A DNA stretch of 64,000 nt. It comes from Saururus chinensis (Eukaryota > Streptophyta > Magnoliopsida > Piperales > Saururaceae). Below are positions 38,001 through 49,140 of this stretch, one piece after another; within the stretch, counting starts at the first letter, position 1; every line of letters begins with the position of its first letter. The translations under genes and the position numbers were made by a program. The stretch is from positions 12,524,001 through 12,588,000 of the forward strand of contig CP141150.1 in NCBI GenBank assembly GCA_035235625.1, given 5' to 3'. A model generated the notes under the pieces. The model did no database searches, was not told the origin of the DNA, and saw only the letters and a program-made list of their open reading frames with translations.

Positions 38001-39491
38001 AAAAGCCGACGAGCTTTGACTGCCGAGATGATACATAGCTTGGAATGATCCTTAAGCCCATAAAAAGTAAAACTCATTTCTCCTTGTTCAAAGATCACCT
38101 TCTTCTGTTTACAGTCTACTAACGCCCCGTTATCGGCTAACCAATCCATGCCTAATATGACATCGAAGTCGGTCATATTTAGGAGAATAAGGTCGGCCTC
38201 CCACTGATGTTTCTCTAAGGAGACAGGTACCCCTTGAAGAAATTTACGAGCTAGAAATGTTTTTCCCATCGGGGTGGACACTTCTAAGACAAATCCTAAG
38301 TTTAAAATAGGATAGCCAAGACTTGAAGCAAAATCGAGAACGATATGAAAGAATGTGTCGAGCCCTGGATCTATCAAGATTTTTGCTAATTTATCCAAGA
38401 CAAGTGTACCTTGAATGACTGCGGTCGACGCTTGAGCTTCCTCAGTGGTAATTGCGAAGACCCGCCCTTGAGCTTTTGGTTTCTGCTCCGATTTTGATTC
38501 TTCTTGCATTTTCCTCTTTGGGCAGTCTCTAATCTGATGGCCTTGTTCACCACAGAGAAAAGCACTTTCTTTCGGTGCGATAACACGATCCCGGAGGATG
38601 GATTTTACCGCACGAGGACATTTTTCTAGCTTCCTTTCTCCCCTTGGCTGTGAAGGTGGTTCGAGAGGGCTTTTGAAACTTGTGATTATTCGGATTGTTA
38701 AACGTAGGTCTTCTTTTCCTCTCATCGGGTCGGAAACTATTATTTTGTCCTCGGTCTTTACGTCCGGCCACGAATTCCATGTAGTCTTGCTCTAGGATAG
38801 AAGCTAGTTCAACCGCTTTGGCAAAAGTCGTGGGTTGATGGCCGATAATTCTTCCTCTTAATCCATTATTTAGGCCTCTTACAGAACTTCCGTGCTTTCT
38901 TTAACTCTGTCGTACAATAATCCGAGTAACGTTGTAATTGTACGAATTTATTCTCGTATTGAGTCACCGTTAGCACTCCTTGTTGTAAGTCTAGAAACTC
39001 CTTTTCCTTTCTTTCTTGGACGTGAGGAGGAAAATATTTATTGAATAACACTTCTTTAAATTCCTCCCACTTAATATGATCACTATACGGGAAGAAATTT
39101 CTTTCCTTTGTAGGCCACCAGAAAGCAGCTTCGCCAATCATAGAGAAGGTGGCTAGTGGTACCTTACGATCATCGGGGATCTTCATTGCTTTAAAAATCC
39201 GTTCAACTTCAAGGTCCACCTTTCAGCGGCCTCAGGGCCGTCTTCCCCCGTAAAAGCTGGTGCAAGCTTCTTGAAACGCTCCAACAGATTATCCTTTTCA
39301 CCGTGGATATTATCTCCCGAATTAGTCGAATGATTGGAATGATTCGATTGGAATCCTTGAGTCATTCTTTGCATTAATAAATCCACGAAGTGCGTCATAG
39401 GATCTCCCGTTGTCAAAGTGACCGGCGTAGTAACATCTGGAGGAGTTGAGCTACTTGCCGGTTGAGCATCGCTATCACTAACGTTCGCCAT
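35055..39491 (-). pseudogene. Tekay-like gag-pol polyprotein with frameshifts
   Basis: gag starts MANVSDSDAQPASSS at 39491 and includes the PEAAERWT capsid block. The knuckle near 38565 ([14 protein letters not shown]) is split by a frameshift that puts its first Cys in another frame. Protease ILIDPG near 38370. RT about 37800-37280 with [17 protein letters not shown] and catalytic FVDD. RNase H 37163-36348 with [21 protein letters not shown] and VADALSR. Integrase 36260-35745 with a CLTC zinc half-site and catalytic ITMDF, ISDRD and SERTIQ. Chromodomain 35339-35055. Frameshifts are inferred near 39200, 38800-38860, 38565, 37110, 36272 and 35340-35745. Most look like single-base indels. Catalytic residues that can be read are all present. 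Confidence 0.93.
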
Positions 39492-39687
39492 CTAAACATG
39501 GATTAGTAATATCAAGGTCTTTAGAAAACAAGCTTACTTCATAGCAACCTTGAAGTGTAAATGCATCACTCAAAAGCTACGTTAGTTATTTACATAATAA
39601 AACCACTCTTAGTACACATCAAAATTGTTCCCACGGAACTATTTACTCGAGATATTTACAGACCTTCTTCTCTAAGTAGTCAAGACT

Positions 39688-40094
39688 TTAGAGAGGAAAG
39701 GTCCTAGCTTTAGGGCACTCAAAGAAAAAGTGGGTTAAAAGACCACAAAAGGTGCACCGCTCGGGCATTCCATGCCTTTCGGTTTCCTTCCCTTTGAGGA
39801 GACGCTGGACGCGTGGCTCTTCCACCCATTCAACCTCAAGTGGGGGTAGTTCGTTCAGGTCAAAATCCTTCTTATACACAGAGTTATCAAAATTTTCACC
39901 TTCTTCCTCTTCCAAGGAGGGGTCTTCTTCATACTCTACTCCTGGAGTAGGCGAGTTCGAGATAATATTATTTCGTCCACGTCACTATTTGTGGGTGAAC
40001 CAGGGGTGTAAGAGACTTCGCAGATCTTCGAGTCCGAAATTTCGATGGGTGTCTTACCATCATTGTACTTACTCTTGCTACAACTTCCTTCCAT
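39688..40094 (-). CDS. Leader ORF upstream of gag with a CCHC zinc knuckle
   Basis: Between the PBS and gag, in the same orientation, lies a frame opening MEGSCSKSKYNDGKT at 40094. It is interrupted by one apparent single-base frameshift near 39968, then runs from an acidic EEDPSLEEEEGE stretch through DFDLNELPPLEVEWVEE to CTFCGLLTHFFFECP and a stop at 39688. About 135 codons in all. C-x2-C-x4-H-x4-C is the spacing of retroviral-type nucleic-acid-binding knuckles, and this one is separate from the gag knuckle near 38565. The downstream 75-codon part is open as it stands. An acidic domain followed by a knuckle suggests a small nucleic-acid or protein-binding accessory factor; that is inference. 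It may instead be a captured host or element fragment. Confidence 0.6.
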
Positions 40095-40281
40095 TGGAAG
40101 TGGTAGTTTCTGGCGATAGAGTGATAGAGATTGCTTGACAGATATGTCTTATGCCAGGGCATCGACATCTGTTTAGCTTCACATAAACATTCATTAAGTA
40201 ATTTCAAATAAGAAAACATACGATAAAATATTAATAATTGTATTGACTGATTTAATTACTTTTTAGTAGACAGTAGAACCT

Positions 40282-40296
40282 TGGCTCCGATACCAA
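40282..40296 (-). other. Primer binding site, initiator-Met tRNA type
   Basis: Minus strand TTGGTATCGGAGCC, two bases from the LTR edge; it differs from the tRNA-iMet complement TGGTATCAGAGCC at one base. Confidence 0.88.
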
Positions 40297-40297
40297 C

Positions 40298-42018
40298 TGT
40301 AACGTCCCTCGAATTTTGCGAATAAAAGAAAACAATTTTTTAAAACGTAACAAAATTTAATGACAATTGCCAAGGATCACCGTGTACTAAAACAAGTAAT
40401 TATTACAAAGATTTCCAAAATTAGGCATCACAAGCGTTTATACATCACAAGACAATAATTTACATGAAGTACAAAAACAACAGTGCAAGACTGTAATTTA
40501 AGGAAATTCTCCATCGACTCCTTCAGATTCGAGTAATTCACCTGCAGAATCTGAGGGGGGGTGAGTAAATTCATACTCAGTAGGTCGGATTAAGTTCTAA
40601 AAATATGCTCCATGCACATAAGAAAATATCGTGTCATTTTCCTTTTTGAAATCATTCAGAAAATTTGAAAATACGATCACAGAATGTCGCGATACTGACG
40701 ATTTATTACACCCGCGCCCATGGGGCGACGCGAGACGTAAAGGAAGGGATTTACCCATGACATCCCAATCCTGTGCGCGCCAGATGCCAAATTTGGCGGT
40801 ATGCAAAATCATAATAATTGCTAGTTCCGAGGAACCGAGAACTATCCAGACGGCACGATTGCCCAAAACTCGGAGGAATTTTTCGAAAAGAGGAGATGAT
40901 TTTAAAGTCGAGCTTTTGTTTTCGTAAAGGTAGCGAAAAACTTTAAAAACTTGGGCGAGTAAAAATTCGGCATACGATTAGAATTTAAGGCTACCTACCT
41001 ATGACACGTGCGAAATATAACGAAATCTCCTCGTAGAGTAAAGAAAGTCCCGCCTTAAGATATCGGCCTCCGAGCGAGAATTTCGGTAGAATAACCACTC
41101 CAACGCGTAGAATACCCTTGAATTAGTAGGGTAGGGCTTTGGAACGGGCTAAAAAGAGTTGGGAATGGTCCGGAAACAGTAAAAAGATGAAAGTGGAAGA
41201 TTAGGAAAGGGGCACGTTTTTCGAGGTCTTAGAGAGGTCGTCTCGAGAAAATAACCCTTCCGGTGCGTAGAGCACCCTTGAATTAGTGGGAAACGGGTCT
41301 TGGAACGTGAAAATCGGGCTTAAAACGGGTCGGGAATGGTGAAAACAGTGAAAGGGGTGAAAAATCGGTGAGGTAAAAGAACTGGCCGGAATGGGTATAA
41401 ATAGGGGCGGAGGGGGCATTTTCCGGTGGGCGCCGCCGCCGGAACCGGTGGGCACCCACCGGCGCCGCCGCGGAAAACGGCTGGCGCCCACTGGCGCCGC
41501 CGGAGCCTATGGGCGCGCGTGACGAACGCGCGTTCGTCACGCGCGCGCTGACGAACGCGCGTTCGTCACGTCGAACGCGCGACCGTCGCGCGTTCGGCGC
41601 GCGCGACGCGCGCGTTCATCACGCGCCGCGCGGCGTACGCCGCGCGCTGCGCCGAGCCGCGCCGCGCCGAGCCGGAGCCGCCGAAAATTAATTTATTATT
41701 ATTTATTTTAATTTCAAAAAAATTCCAAAAATTGTAACTTCCTATCCCGAACTCGGTTTTGTATGTTCTAGGTACCGTTGAGCTCGTATTGACGAGCCCT
41801 ACGAGACTAGACCACTTAAGATCCATTTTACCTGAATTTTAAAAGTGGGTCCCGCCGGTTGAACACGTTTCCCGAGGTCATAACTTTTGTTCCCGACCTT
41901 CGATTTAAGTGTTTTACGACTTGTTACGCTCGTCTCCACGAGTTCTAACCATCACTTTAGAAAATGTATAAATAACAAAATTTTATAAGAAAATCGTGTA
42001 GAAATTAGGGTTATTACA
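40298..42018 (-). repeat. 5' LTR of the Tekay-like element
   Basis: 1721 bp, from TGTAACGTCC to TTATTACA, followed by GCTTA. TATA-like motif at 41396-41403 and GC-rich block at 41425-41690. Confidence 0.95.
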
Positions 42019-42023
42019 GCTTA

Positions 42024-45000
42024 ACAACCTAAGAAAAATCATTTTCAAATGTTGCACTTTTGAATCATGCCTTGTAAAGAAGATTATGTATTTTAAAAAT
42101 ATCTTTTTTTTAATACCTATTGCATACTTTTTTTGAACACTTTTTTTAACTTTAGGAAACATTGAAAGTAGATTTTGAAAATATTTTTCTCAAAATTTTT
42201 TATGATCTTACATTTGAAAAATATCTTTTTAATACATGTTGCATACTTTTTTTAACACTTTCTTTATGCTTAGGAAACATTGTACGTAGATTTTGAAAAT
42301 GGTTTTCTTAAAATTCCCCCTAAACTAATGACATGTGCATATTTTTTGAATTCATTTATTTGGAAACAAATCTTTTAGAAAACAATATATTGAGAGTTGA
42401 GTTTTTCCTCTAACAAAACATGATCTTTGGAATATGTCAAGGAATACTTGCTATACAACATGCATATAAAACGTGTTTATTTTTAATAATTCATATAGAA
42501 AACATGGTATGCACGTTTAGTAGCAAGGTCTTTTTTGGGATTGTTGGACAATTTCTAGTTTATCGTACTCAACCATGACATATAAATGGTATTTCATCAT
42601 ATACTTAATTTATATAGTACCGTCATCTTATCTTGAGATATTAATTTATGAAACTTTGTAATACAAAAAAATTTATTTTTTGTGGTGGTTCATCCATTAT
42701 GTTAAGCATGATAATTACCTTGCATTCGTGTAAGTTTGGTATTCATAGTTTTCAAATAGCTTTAATTTTTAGGAAGAAGCTGTAATTGTGCTAGCATTTG
42801 CATGTTGTATTTTCTAGGGCACGCAAAACTAAGATTGGGTATGATCCAGTTGGGGTGCAAATGGTACGTAGGCAGCTAGTATTATCTTACAATATTGGTT
42901 CGATCTAAATCATTGTTTGTTAGCCTTTTTCATTGAGATGTAATTGTTTAGTAGTCTTCTTTATTAACTAGTTAGCTGACACGGTAATCATCCTAACAAA
43001 AGATAATGGAAAATAAACAGTCATATTCTCTCTCTAAAAACTTTTTGTATTTAAAATATACTAACACGAACCATATATTTTAAAAGAGAATTTTTAAACT
43101 ACAAATCAAATCTTCAAAGTTGCATGTCATTATTTCAAAAGTTAATTTTTTTTAAAACTACTTGCATATTTTTTAAAATAAATTCCAAGTTGCATTGTAT
43201 GATTCGAAGATTTCATTATCTATTTTTAGATTTTATGGAAAGTGCGTGACTTTATTTGTTGAAAATAAAAGTAAATCGTATTAAAAGATTATTTAAACTC
43301 TTTTTTTGTAATTTGTGTTTTTCGAAAAACTCTTGTTTTCAAAAGCTAAAATTGTTCAAAGTAAAGGTTTAAACAAAAAAGTAGTTTTAAATTTTGAAGG
43401 GACTTCAAAACTCTTGTTCAAAGAAAGAGTATTGCTTTAGAATTTAAAAGTGAAGTTTTTAACAATGTAGGAAGCATGTTGTAGGCCCACATGCCTTGTA
43501 AGATGATCATGTTTTTTAACAATATTTTTTTATACATGTTGCATACTTTTTTTGAATAGTTTCTTTAAGATTAAGAAACATGGCAAGTAGATTTTGAAAA
43601 TATTTTTCTTAAAATTTTCCGTAAACTAATGACGTGTGCATATTTTTTGAAATCTTGGAAATTTTTTTTTAGAAAACAATATATGGAGAGCTAAGTATTT
43701 TCTCTAACAAAACATAATCTTCGGAATATGTTTATGAAAACTTGCTTTATAACATGCATATAAAACATTTTTGTTTTTAAAAATTCATCTAGAAAACATG
43801 ATATGGTAGTATGAACTCTTTTGGGATTATTTGCAATTTATATGGTACATGAAACTTAACATGATATCGTGCTTGATTTATATGGTACTAGAATCTTAGC
43901 TAGATATATTTATTTATGAAGCTTTGTAATAGATAACAAATTACTTTTTGTGGTGGTTCATCCATTCTTTTAGGCGTAATTATCCCCCTGCATTCGTGTA
44001 AGTTTGGTACGTATAGTTTTCAATTAGCTAGAATTTGTAGGAAGAAGGTGTAATTGTGTTAGTATTTGCACGTTGTATTTGGTAGGTCACGTAGAACTAC
44101 AATTAGATTTGATCCAGTTGAGGTGCAATTGGTGCATAGGCAACTAGCATCATCTTACGATGTTGGTTTGATCTAAATCATAGCTTGTTAGGCTTTTTCT
44201 ATTAGATGTATTAGTTAGTTGGCATGGTAATCATCTTAATAAAAGGTCATGGGACATAAACAGTCATAGTCTCTCTCTAGGATTTTTGTCTATTTAGAGT
44301 ATACTAACACGAGTCGTAAGTTTTAAAAAGGAATTTCTAAACTATAAATAACATCTTCGAAGTTACATTTACTTTTTTCAAAAGTAAAATTTTTTTAAAA
44401 CTAAGTGCATATTTTTTTTAAAAAAAATTCAAGTTGCATTGTATAATTCCAAGATTGCATTATCTGTTTTTAGATTTTGTGGTATTTTTGAAAAGCGGAT
44501 AATCGAAAGTTCATGACTTGATTTTTAGAAAAAAAGATGATTTAAAACACTTTTTTTTTGCAATTTGTGTTTTTTGAAAAACTCTTGTTTTCAAAAGCTA
44601 TAATTCTATGAAGCAAAGGTTTAAACAAAAAACGTAAATTAAAAATTTGATAAGATTTAAAACTCTTGTTCACTGAATGTTTATTCCTTTAGAATTTAAA
44701 AGTGATGTTTTTAACTACATAAAAGCATGCTGTGGGCCCACATGATTTTTAGGTAGCTTAACAACCTAAGAAAATTTATTTTCAAACCTTGCGCTTTCGA
44801 ATTATGCCTTTTAATGATGATCATGTATTTGAAAAATATCTTTTTAATACCTATTGCATACTTTTTTTGAACACTTTCTTTAAGTTTAGGAAACATTGCA
44901 AGTAGATTTCAAAAATATTTTTCTTAAAATTTTTATGATCTTGTATTTGAAAAATATATTCTTGAGATGTTGCATACTTGTTTTGAACACTTTCTTTATG

Positions 45001-46383
45001 TTTAGAAAACATTGCAAGTAGATTTTGAAAAACAAATTCTTAAAGTTTCCCATAAACTAATGACGTGTGCATATTTTTTGAAATCATTTTTTTTGGAAAC
45101 AAATATTTGAGAAAAGAATATATTGAGAGCTGAGTTTTTACTCTAACAAAACATGATATTTGGAATATGTTCATTAAAACTTGCTATACAACATGCACAT
45201 AAAACATCTTCGTTTTTAAAAATTCATCTAGAAAACATGGTATGCACGTTTAGTAGTAAGGTCTATTTCGGGGTTCTTGGAAATTTTCTAGTTTATCGTG
45301 CTTAACCATGACATATAAATAATATTCCATCGTATACTTAATTTATGTGGTACCTACATCTTAGTTTGTTATATTAATTTATGAAGCTTTGTAATATATA
45401 GCAAATTGCTTTTTGTGGTGGTTCATGCATTCTGTTAAGAGTGATTATCACCCTGCATTCATGTTAGTTTGGTATGCATTGTTTTCAAATTACTAGAATT
45501 TCTAGGAAGAAATTGCAATTGTGCTAGTATTTGCACGTTATATTATTAGGGCGCGCATAACTATGATTGGGTCTAATCCAATTGAGGTGCAGCTGATACG
45601 TAGGCAGCTAGCATCATCTTACGATGTTGGTTCGATCTAAATCATTTTTTGTTAGCCTTTTTCTTTGACATGTAGCTTTTTAGTATTCTTCTTCATTATC
45701 TAGTTAGTTGACACGATAATCATCCTAACAAAAGGTCATGGGAAATAAATGGTCATAGTCTCTCTATAGGAACTTTGTGTATTTAGAATATACTAACACG
45801 TGTAATAAGTTTTCAAAAGGAATTTCTAAATAGCAAATCATATCTTAAAAGTTTCATGTCCTTTTTTAAGAAGTTTCAAAATTTGAAAACTACTTACATA
45901 TTTTTTTAAATAAATTTCAAGTTGCATTGTATATTTTTAAGATTGTATTATCTATTTTCAGATTTTATGGTATTTTTGAAAAACGGATAATCGAAAGTCC
46001 ATGACTTAATTTTTAGAAAATAAGAGTAAATCGTATTAAAAGACGATTTAAAACTCTTTTTTTCGCAATTTATGTTTTTCGAAAAACTCTTGTTTTCAAA
46101 GGCTATAATTCTACAAAGTAAAGGTTTAAAAAAAGTAGTTTTGAATTTTGAAAGGATTTCAAACCTCTTGTTCAACGAAAGTGTTTTCCATTAGAATTTA
46201 AAAGTGAAGTTTATAATTATGTAGAAAACATGTTGTGGGCCAACATTCTTTTAAGGTAGCTTAACAACCAATGAAAAGTAATTTTCTAACCTTGCACTTC
46301 CGAATCATGCCTTGTATAGATGATCATGTATTTGAAAATTATCTTTGTAATACTTGTTGCATACTTTTTTCAAACACTTTCTT
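42024..46383. repeat. Alternating two-type tandem array, right block
   Basis: Continuation of the left array after the Tekay-like insertion; the sequence resumes in phase at 'acaacctaagaaaaatc'. Landmarks GGCCCACATGC-type at about 43482, 44733 and 46235, and 'gatccagttgaggtgcaa'-type at 42843, 44111 and 45575. The single/double module alternation continues without a break: double at 42090-42290, single at 43510-43580, double at 44820-45010, single near 46310. The unit at 43482 has lost its 'ggtagctta' segment. Confidence 0.9.
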
Positions 46384-46650
46384 TTGGATGAACTACCACA
46401 AAAATCAATTAATTATGTATTACAAAGCTTCATAAATTAATATCTCAAGCTAAGATGTACGTACCGTATAAATTAAGTATATGATGCAATACCATTTATA
46501 TGTCATGATTAAGCACGATAAACTGTAAATTGTCCAAGAATCCCGAAAGAGACCTTACTACTAAACGTGCATACCATGTTTTTTAGATGAAATTTTAAAA
46601 ACAAATATGTTTTATATGCATGTTGTATAGAAATTTTTCATTAACATATA
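46384..46650 (-). repeat. Inverted fragment of the array monomer
   Basis: About 267 bases match the array in reverse complement: 'ggatgaactaccacaaaaatc' corresponds to the monomers' 'gtggttcatcc', and the segment continues through the reversed 'gcacgataaactgtaaattg' and 'catgcatataaaac' regions. The join at 46383/46384 breaks a monomer inside 'aacactttctt'. Confidence 0.88.
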
Positions 46651-47272
46651 GTGTCGCCGGTTGCAATGCAAAGATACAACAAAAAGAAGAGACTAGCGGA
46701 TTTTTACCTCATGCTTGCGAAGGAGGGGTGGGGAGGCTGGGATGGCGGTGCTTGGATGTCGTCCTGGCCGGGGTGAAGCCATCGTAGCAGGCTAGAGTCC
46801 AAATGACTGGCGAAGGAGGTGGATCGAGAGAAGGAAGGGTGGGCAGTTTCATCGGGCTGAAATGGGAAAAGAGGAGAGATAAGGGTGGACGGTTGGTGAG
46901 GCCAACTGGGCAAAAGCCAGGGGTGGCGTCGCCACCCCCGGCCTCACCAAAGGAAGGGATAGATCCCATCCTCTATTCAGCCCAAGGGTCGGGCGCGCTG
47001 ATCTGATTTTTCTTTTTATTTTCTATTTTGTTCTTTCTAATTCTATTCTCCTTTGCGTCTCTTCCCGTCTCTTCCTTTTCTCTTTTGTTTTCATGTTGAA
47101 AGTTATTGTGGCACGTTGAGGCCCATAACCTACGACTAAACACCACTCCCAACTCTCTAGTTACAAATTTTAAGGTCAATCAAAAAAATAGATACACCGA
47201 CTCATCAGATTTTACAGTTGAAAATATGAGCAGAAAAATAATAAAAAATTGCAGAAAAATTAGGGATGTTCA
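46651..47272 (-). repeat. Truncated LTR of the LARD-like element
   Basis: Matches parts of the LTR at 54129-59444: 'ggttgcaatgc', 'gcttggatgtcgtcctggccggggtgaagcc' and 'cctacgactaaacac'. It ends 'tagggatgttca', as the long copy ends 'caggaatgttata'. About 2.5 kb of the outer LTR is missing; the break abuts the inverted satellite fragment. Confidence 0.8.
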
Positions 47273-47275
47273 TTC

Positions 47276-47290
47276 TTCCCCCCTTAAGAA
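47276..47290 (-). other. Probable polypurine tract of the LARD-like element
   Basis: Plus strand TTCCCCCCTTAAG lies immediately inside the truncated LTR. It matches in position and form the Tekay PPT (ACCCCCCTTAGAG), including the following 'gtcctc'. Confidence 0.7.
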
Positions 47291-47984
47291 TTGTGTCCTC
47301 ACAATTCGCCCAAAAACAATCTTCAAAATGCATCAAAACAAAATCTAATATTAAATCTGATAACCAAACATAAAGAGAATCTGATAGTTAAAATCAGATA
47401 ACTCGGCCATAAACAAAATCTGATAATCTATCATTGGATAAAACATATATAAACTAAATTCGATAATTTATGATTGGAGAAAAACACTTTAAACAAAATC
47501 CAAGTATTAATTTTATCCGATAATCTATCATTGGATAAAACATATATAAACTAAATTCGCTAATTTATGATCAGAGAAAAACACTTTAAACAAAATCCAA
47601 TTATTAATTTTAAATCCGATAAGTCATATCATACGAAATAAGATTATGCATTTCAAAATCGGATAAATCATTTTTCAAAATCAAAACAGAGCAAACAGAT
47701 AAGAGGTTGTGATACTGAACGGCGTTCCCCCTGATGCTCATAGGGCACCACATGTCGTACACCACAGGTGTTTGATGGTTTCTTCTTAGCAATTCCACAG
47801 GTGATTAAGATAAATTTACTAAATTTCATATCATGGGATTTGAAATTAAATTTTATATCAAATCCATCAGTAGATTCAACCTTAGAGCAATCCACTAACG
47901 CGTCGTGTCCCATACCACGAGCGGTCGGTGGTCACCCCTTGGTAATTCTACTGCCTTTGAAAACAAATCAATTTCACAAGTCTG

Positions 47985-48735
47985 AAAACATACGGTCACA
48001 GAATGTCGCGATACCAAACGACTTACACCCGCGCTCATGGGGCGACGCGAGACAGAAAGGAAGGGATTTACCCATGACATCCCAATCATGTGCGCGCCAG
48101 ATGCCAAATTTGGCGGTATCCAAAATCATAATAATAATTCTTAGTTCCGAGGAACCGAGAACTATCCAGACGGCACGATTGCCCAAAACTCGGAGAATAT
48201 TTTCAAAAAGATGAGATGATTTTGAAGACAGAGCTTTGTTTTTATAAAATTAGTAGAAAACTTTTAGCAAAACTTTGGCGAGTCAAAATCTTAGTAATAA
48301 TTTATACTTAGTAGGTCGAATTAAGTTCTAAGAATATGCTTTGTGCATATAAGAAAATATTGTGTCATTTTTCTTTTGAAATCATTCAGAAAATCTGAAA
48401 ACACGATCACAGAATGTCGCGATACCAGACGACTTACACCCGCGCCCATGGGGCGACGCGAGACAGAAAGGAAGGGATTTACCCATGACATCCCAATCTT
48501 GTGCGCGCCAGATGCCAAATTTGGCGGTATCCAAAATCATAATAATTCCTAGTTCCGAGGAACCGAGAACTATCCAGACGGCACGATTGCCCAAAACTCG
48601 GAGGAATTTTTCGAAAAGAGGAGATGATTTTAAAGTCAGAGCTTTTGTTTTAAAAAAAGTAGCGGAAAACTATAAAAAAAAACTTGGGCGAGTAAAAACC
48701 TCAGCATACAATTAGAATTTAAAGCTACCTACTCC
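47985..48735 (-). repeat. Two tandem pieces of the Tekay-type LTR
   Basis: 47985-48300 corresponds to LTR 33660-33970; 48300-48735 corresponds to 33565-34000. Both contain 'gatgccaaatttggcggtatcc' and 'gaaccgagaactatccagacggcacgattgcccaaaactcgg' almost unchanged. Similarity to the intact LTR is far higher than for the surrounding LARD sequence. Confidence 0.85.
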
Positions 48736-48810
48736 TTGAAAATTCTATCGTAGTTGAAAACATATTTGAAATCAAATTTTATTTCAATACCCGAGTAGAA
48801 TTTACCGTAG

Positions 48811-49140
48811 GTTTTCCACTAGCGCTACATGTCTCATACCATGAGCAATTAACGATTACCTCGTGGTAATTCTATCGTCTTTGAAAACATATTTCAAATC
48901 ATATTTTGTTTAAATACCCGAGTAGAATTAACCGTAGGTTTTCCACTAGCGCTACATGTCCCACACCATGAGCAGTTAGTGGTTACCTCTTGGTAATTCT
49001 ACCGTCTTTGAAAACATATTTCAAATCGTATTTTGTTTAAATACCCGAGTAGAATTAACCGTAGGGTTTCCACTATTGCTACATGTCTCATACCATGAGC
49101 GATTGGTGGTCACGCTATGGTAATTCTACCGCGGTTTAAA
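48811..49140. repeat. ~127-bp tandem repeat
   Basis: Three units start 'gttttccacta' at 48811, 48938 and about 49065, each continuing 'gctacatgtc', 'accatgagc', 'ggtaattctac' and 'aaatacccgagtagaatt'. Confidence 0.85.

Larger units (their letters stand above)
33292..42018 (-). mobile_element. Full-length Tekay/Del-like Ty3/gypsy retrotransposon
   Basis: 8727 bp in minus orientation. LTRs 33292-35010 and 40298-42018 both run TGTAACGTCC to GGTTATTACA and are flanked by GCTTA. PBS 40282-40296 complements initiator-Met tRNA, allowing for one A-to-G difference from TGGTATCAGAGC. PPT lies beside the left LTR. The gene order is extra leader ORF, gag, protease, RT, RNase H, integrase, chromodomain. 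Integrase before an LTR-proximal chromodomain of the VKVLWQ...EEATWE type places it among chromoviruses, Tekay/Del group by resemblance. The LTRs differ at scattered positions only, so insertion is recent, but the polyprotein has several frameshifts. Confidence 0.95.
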
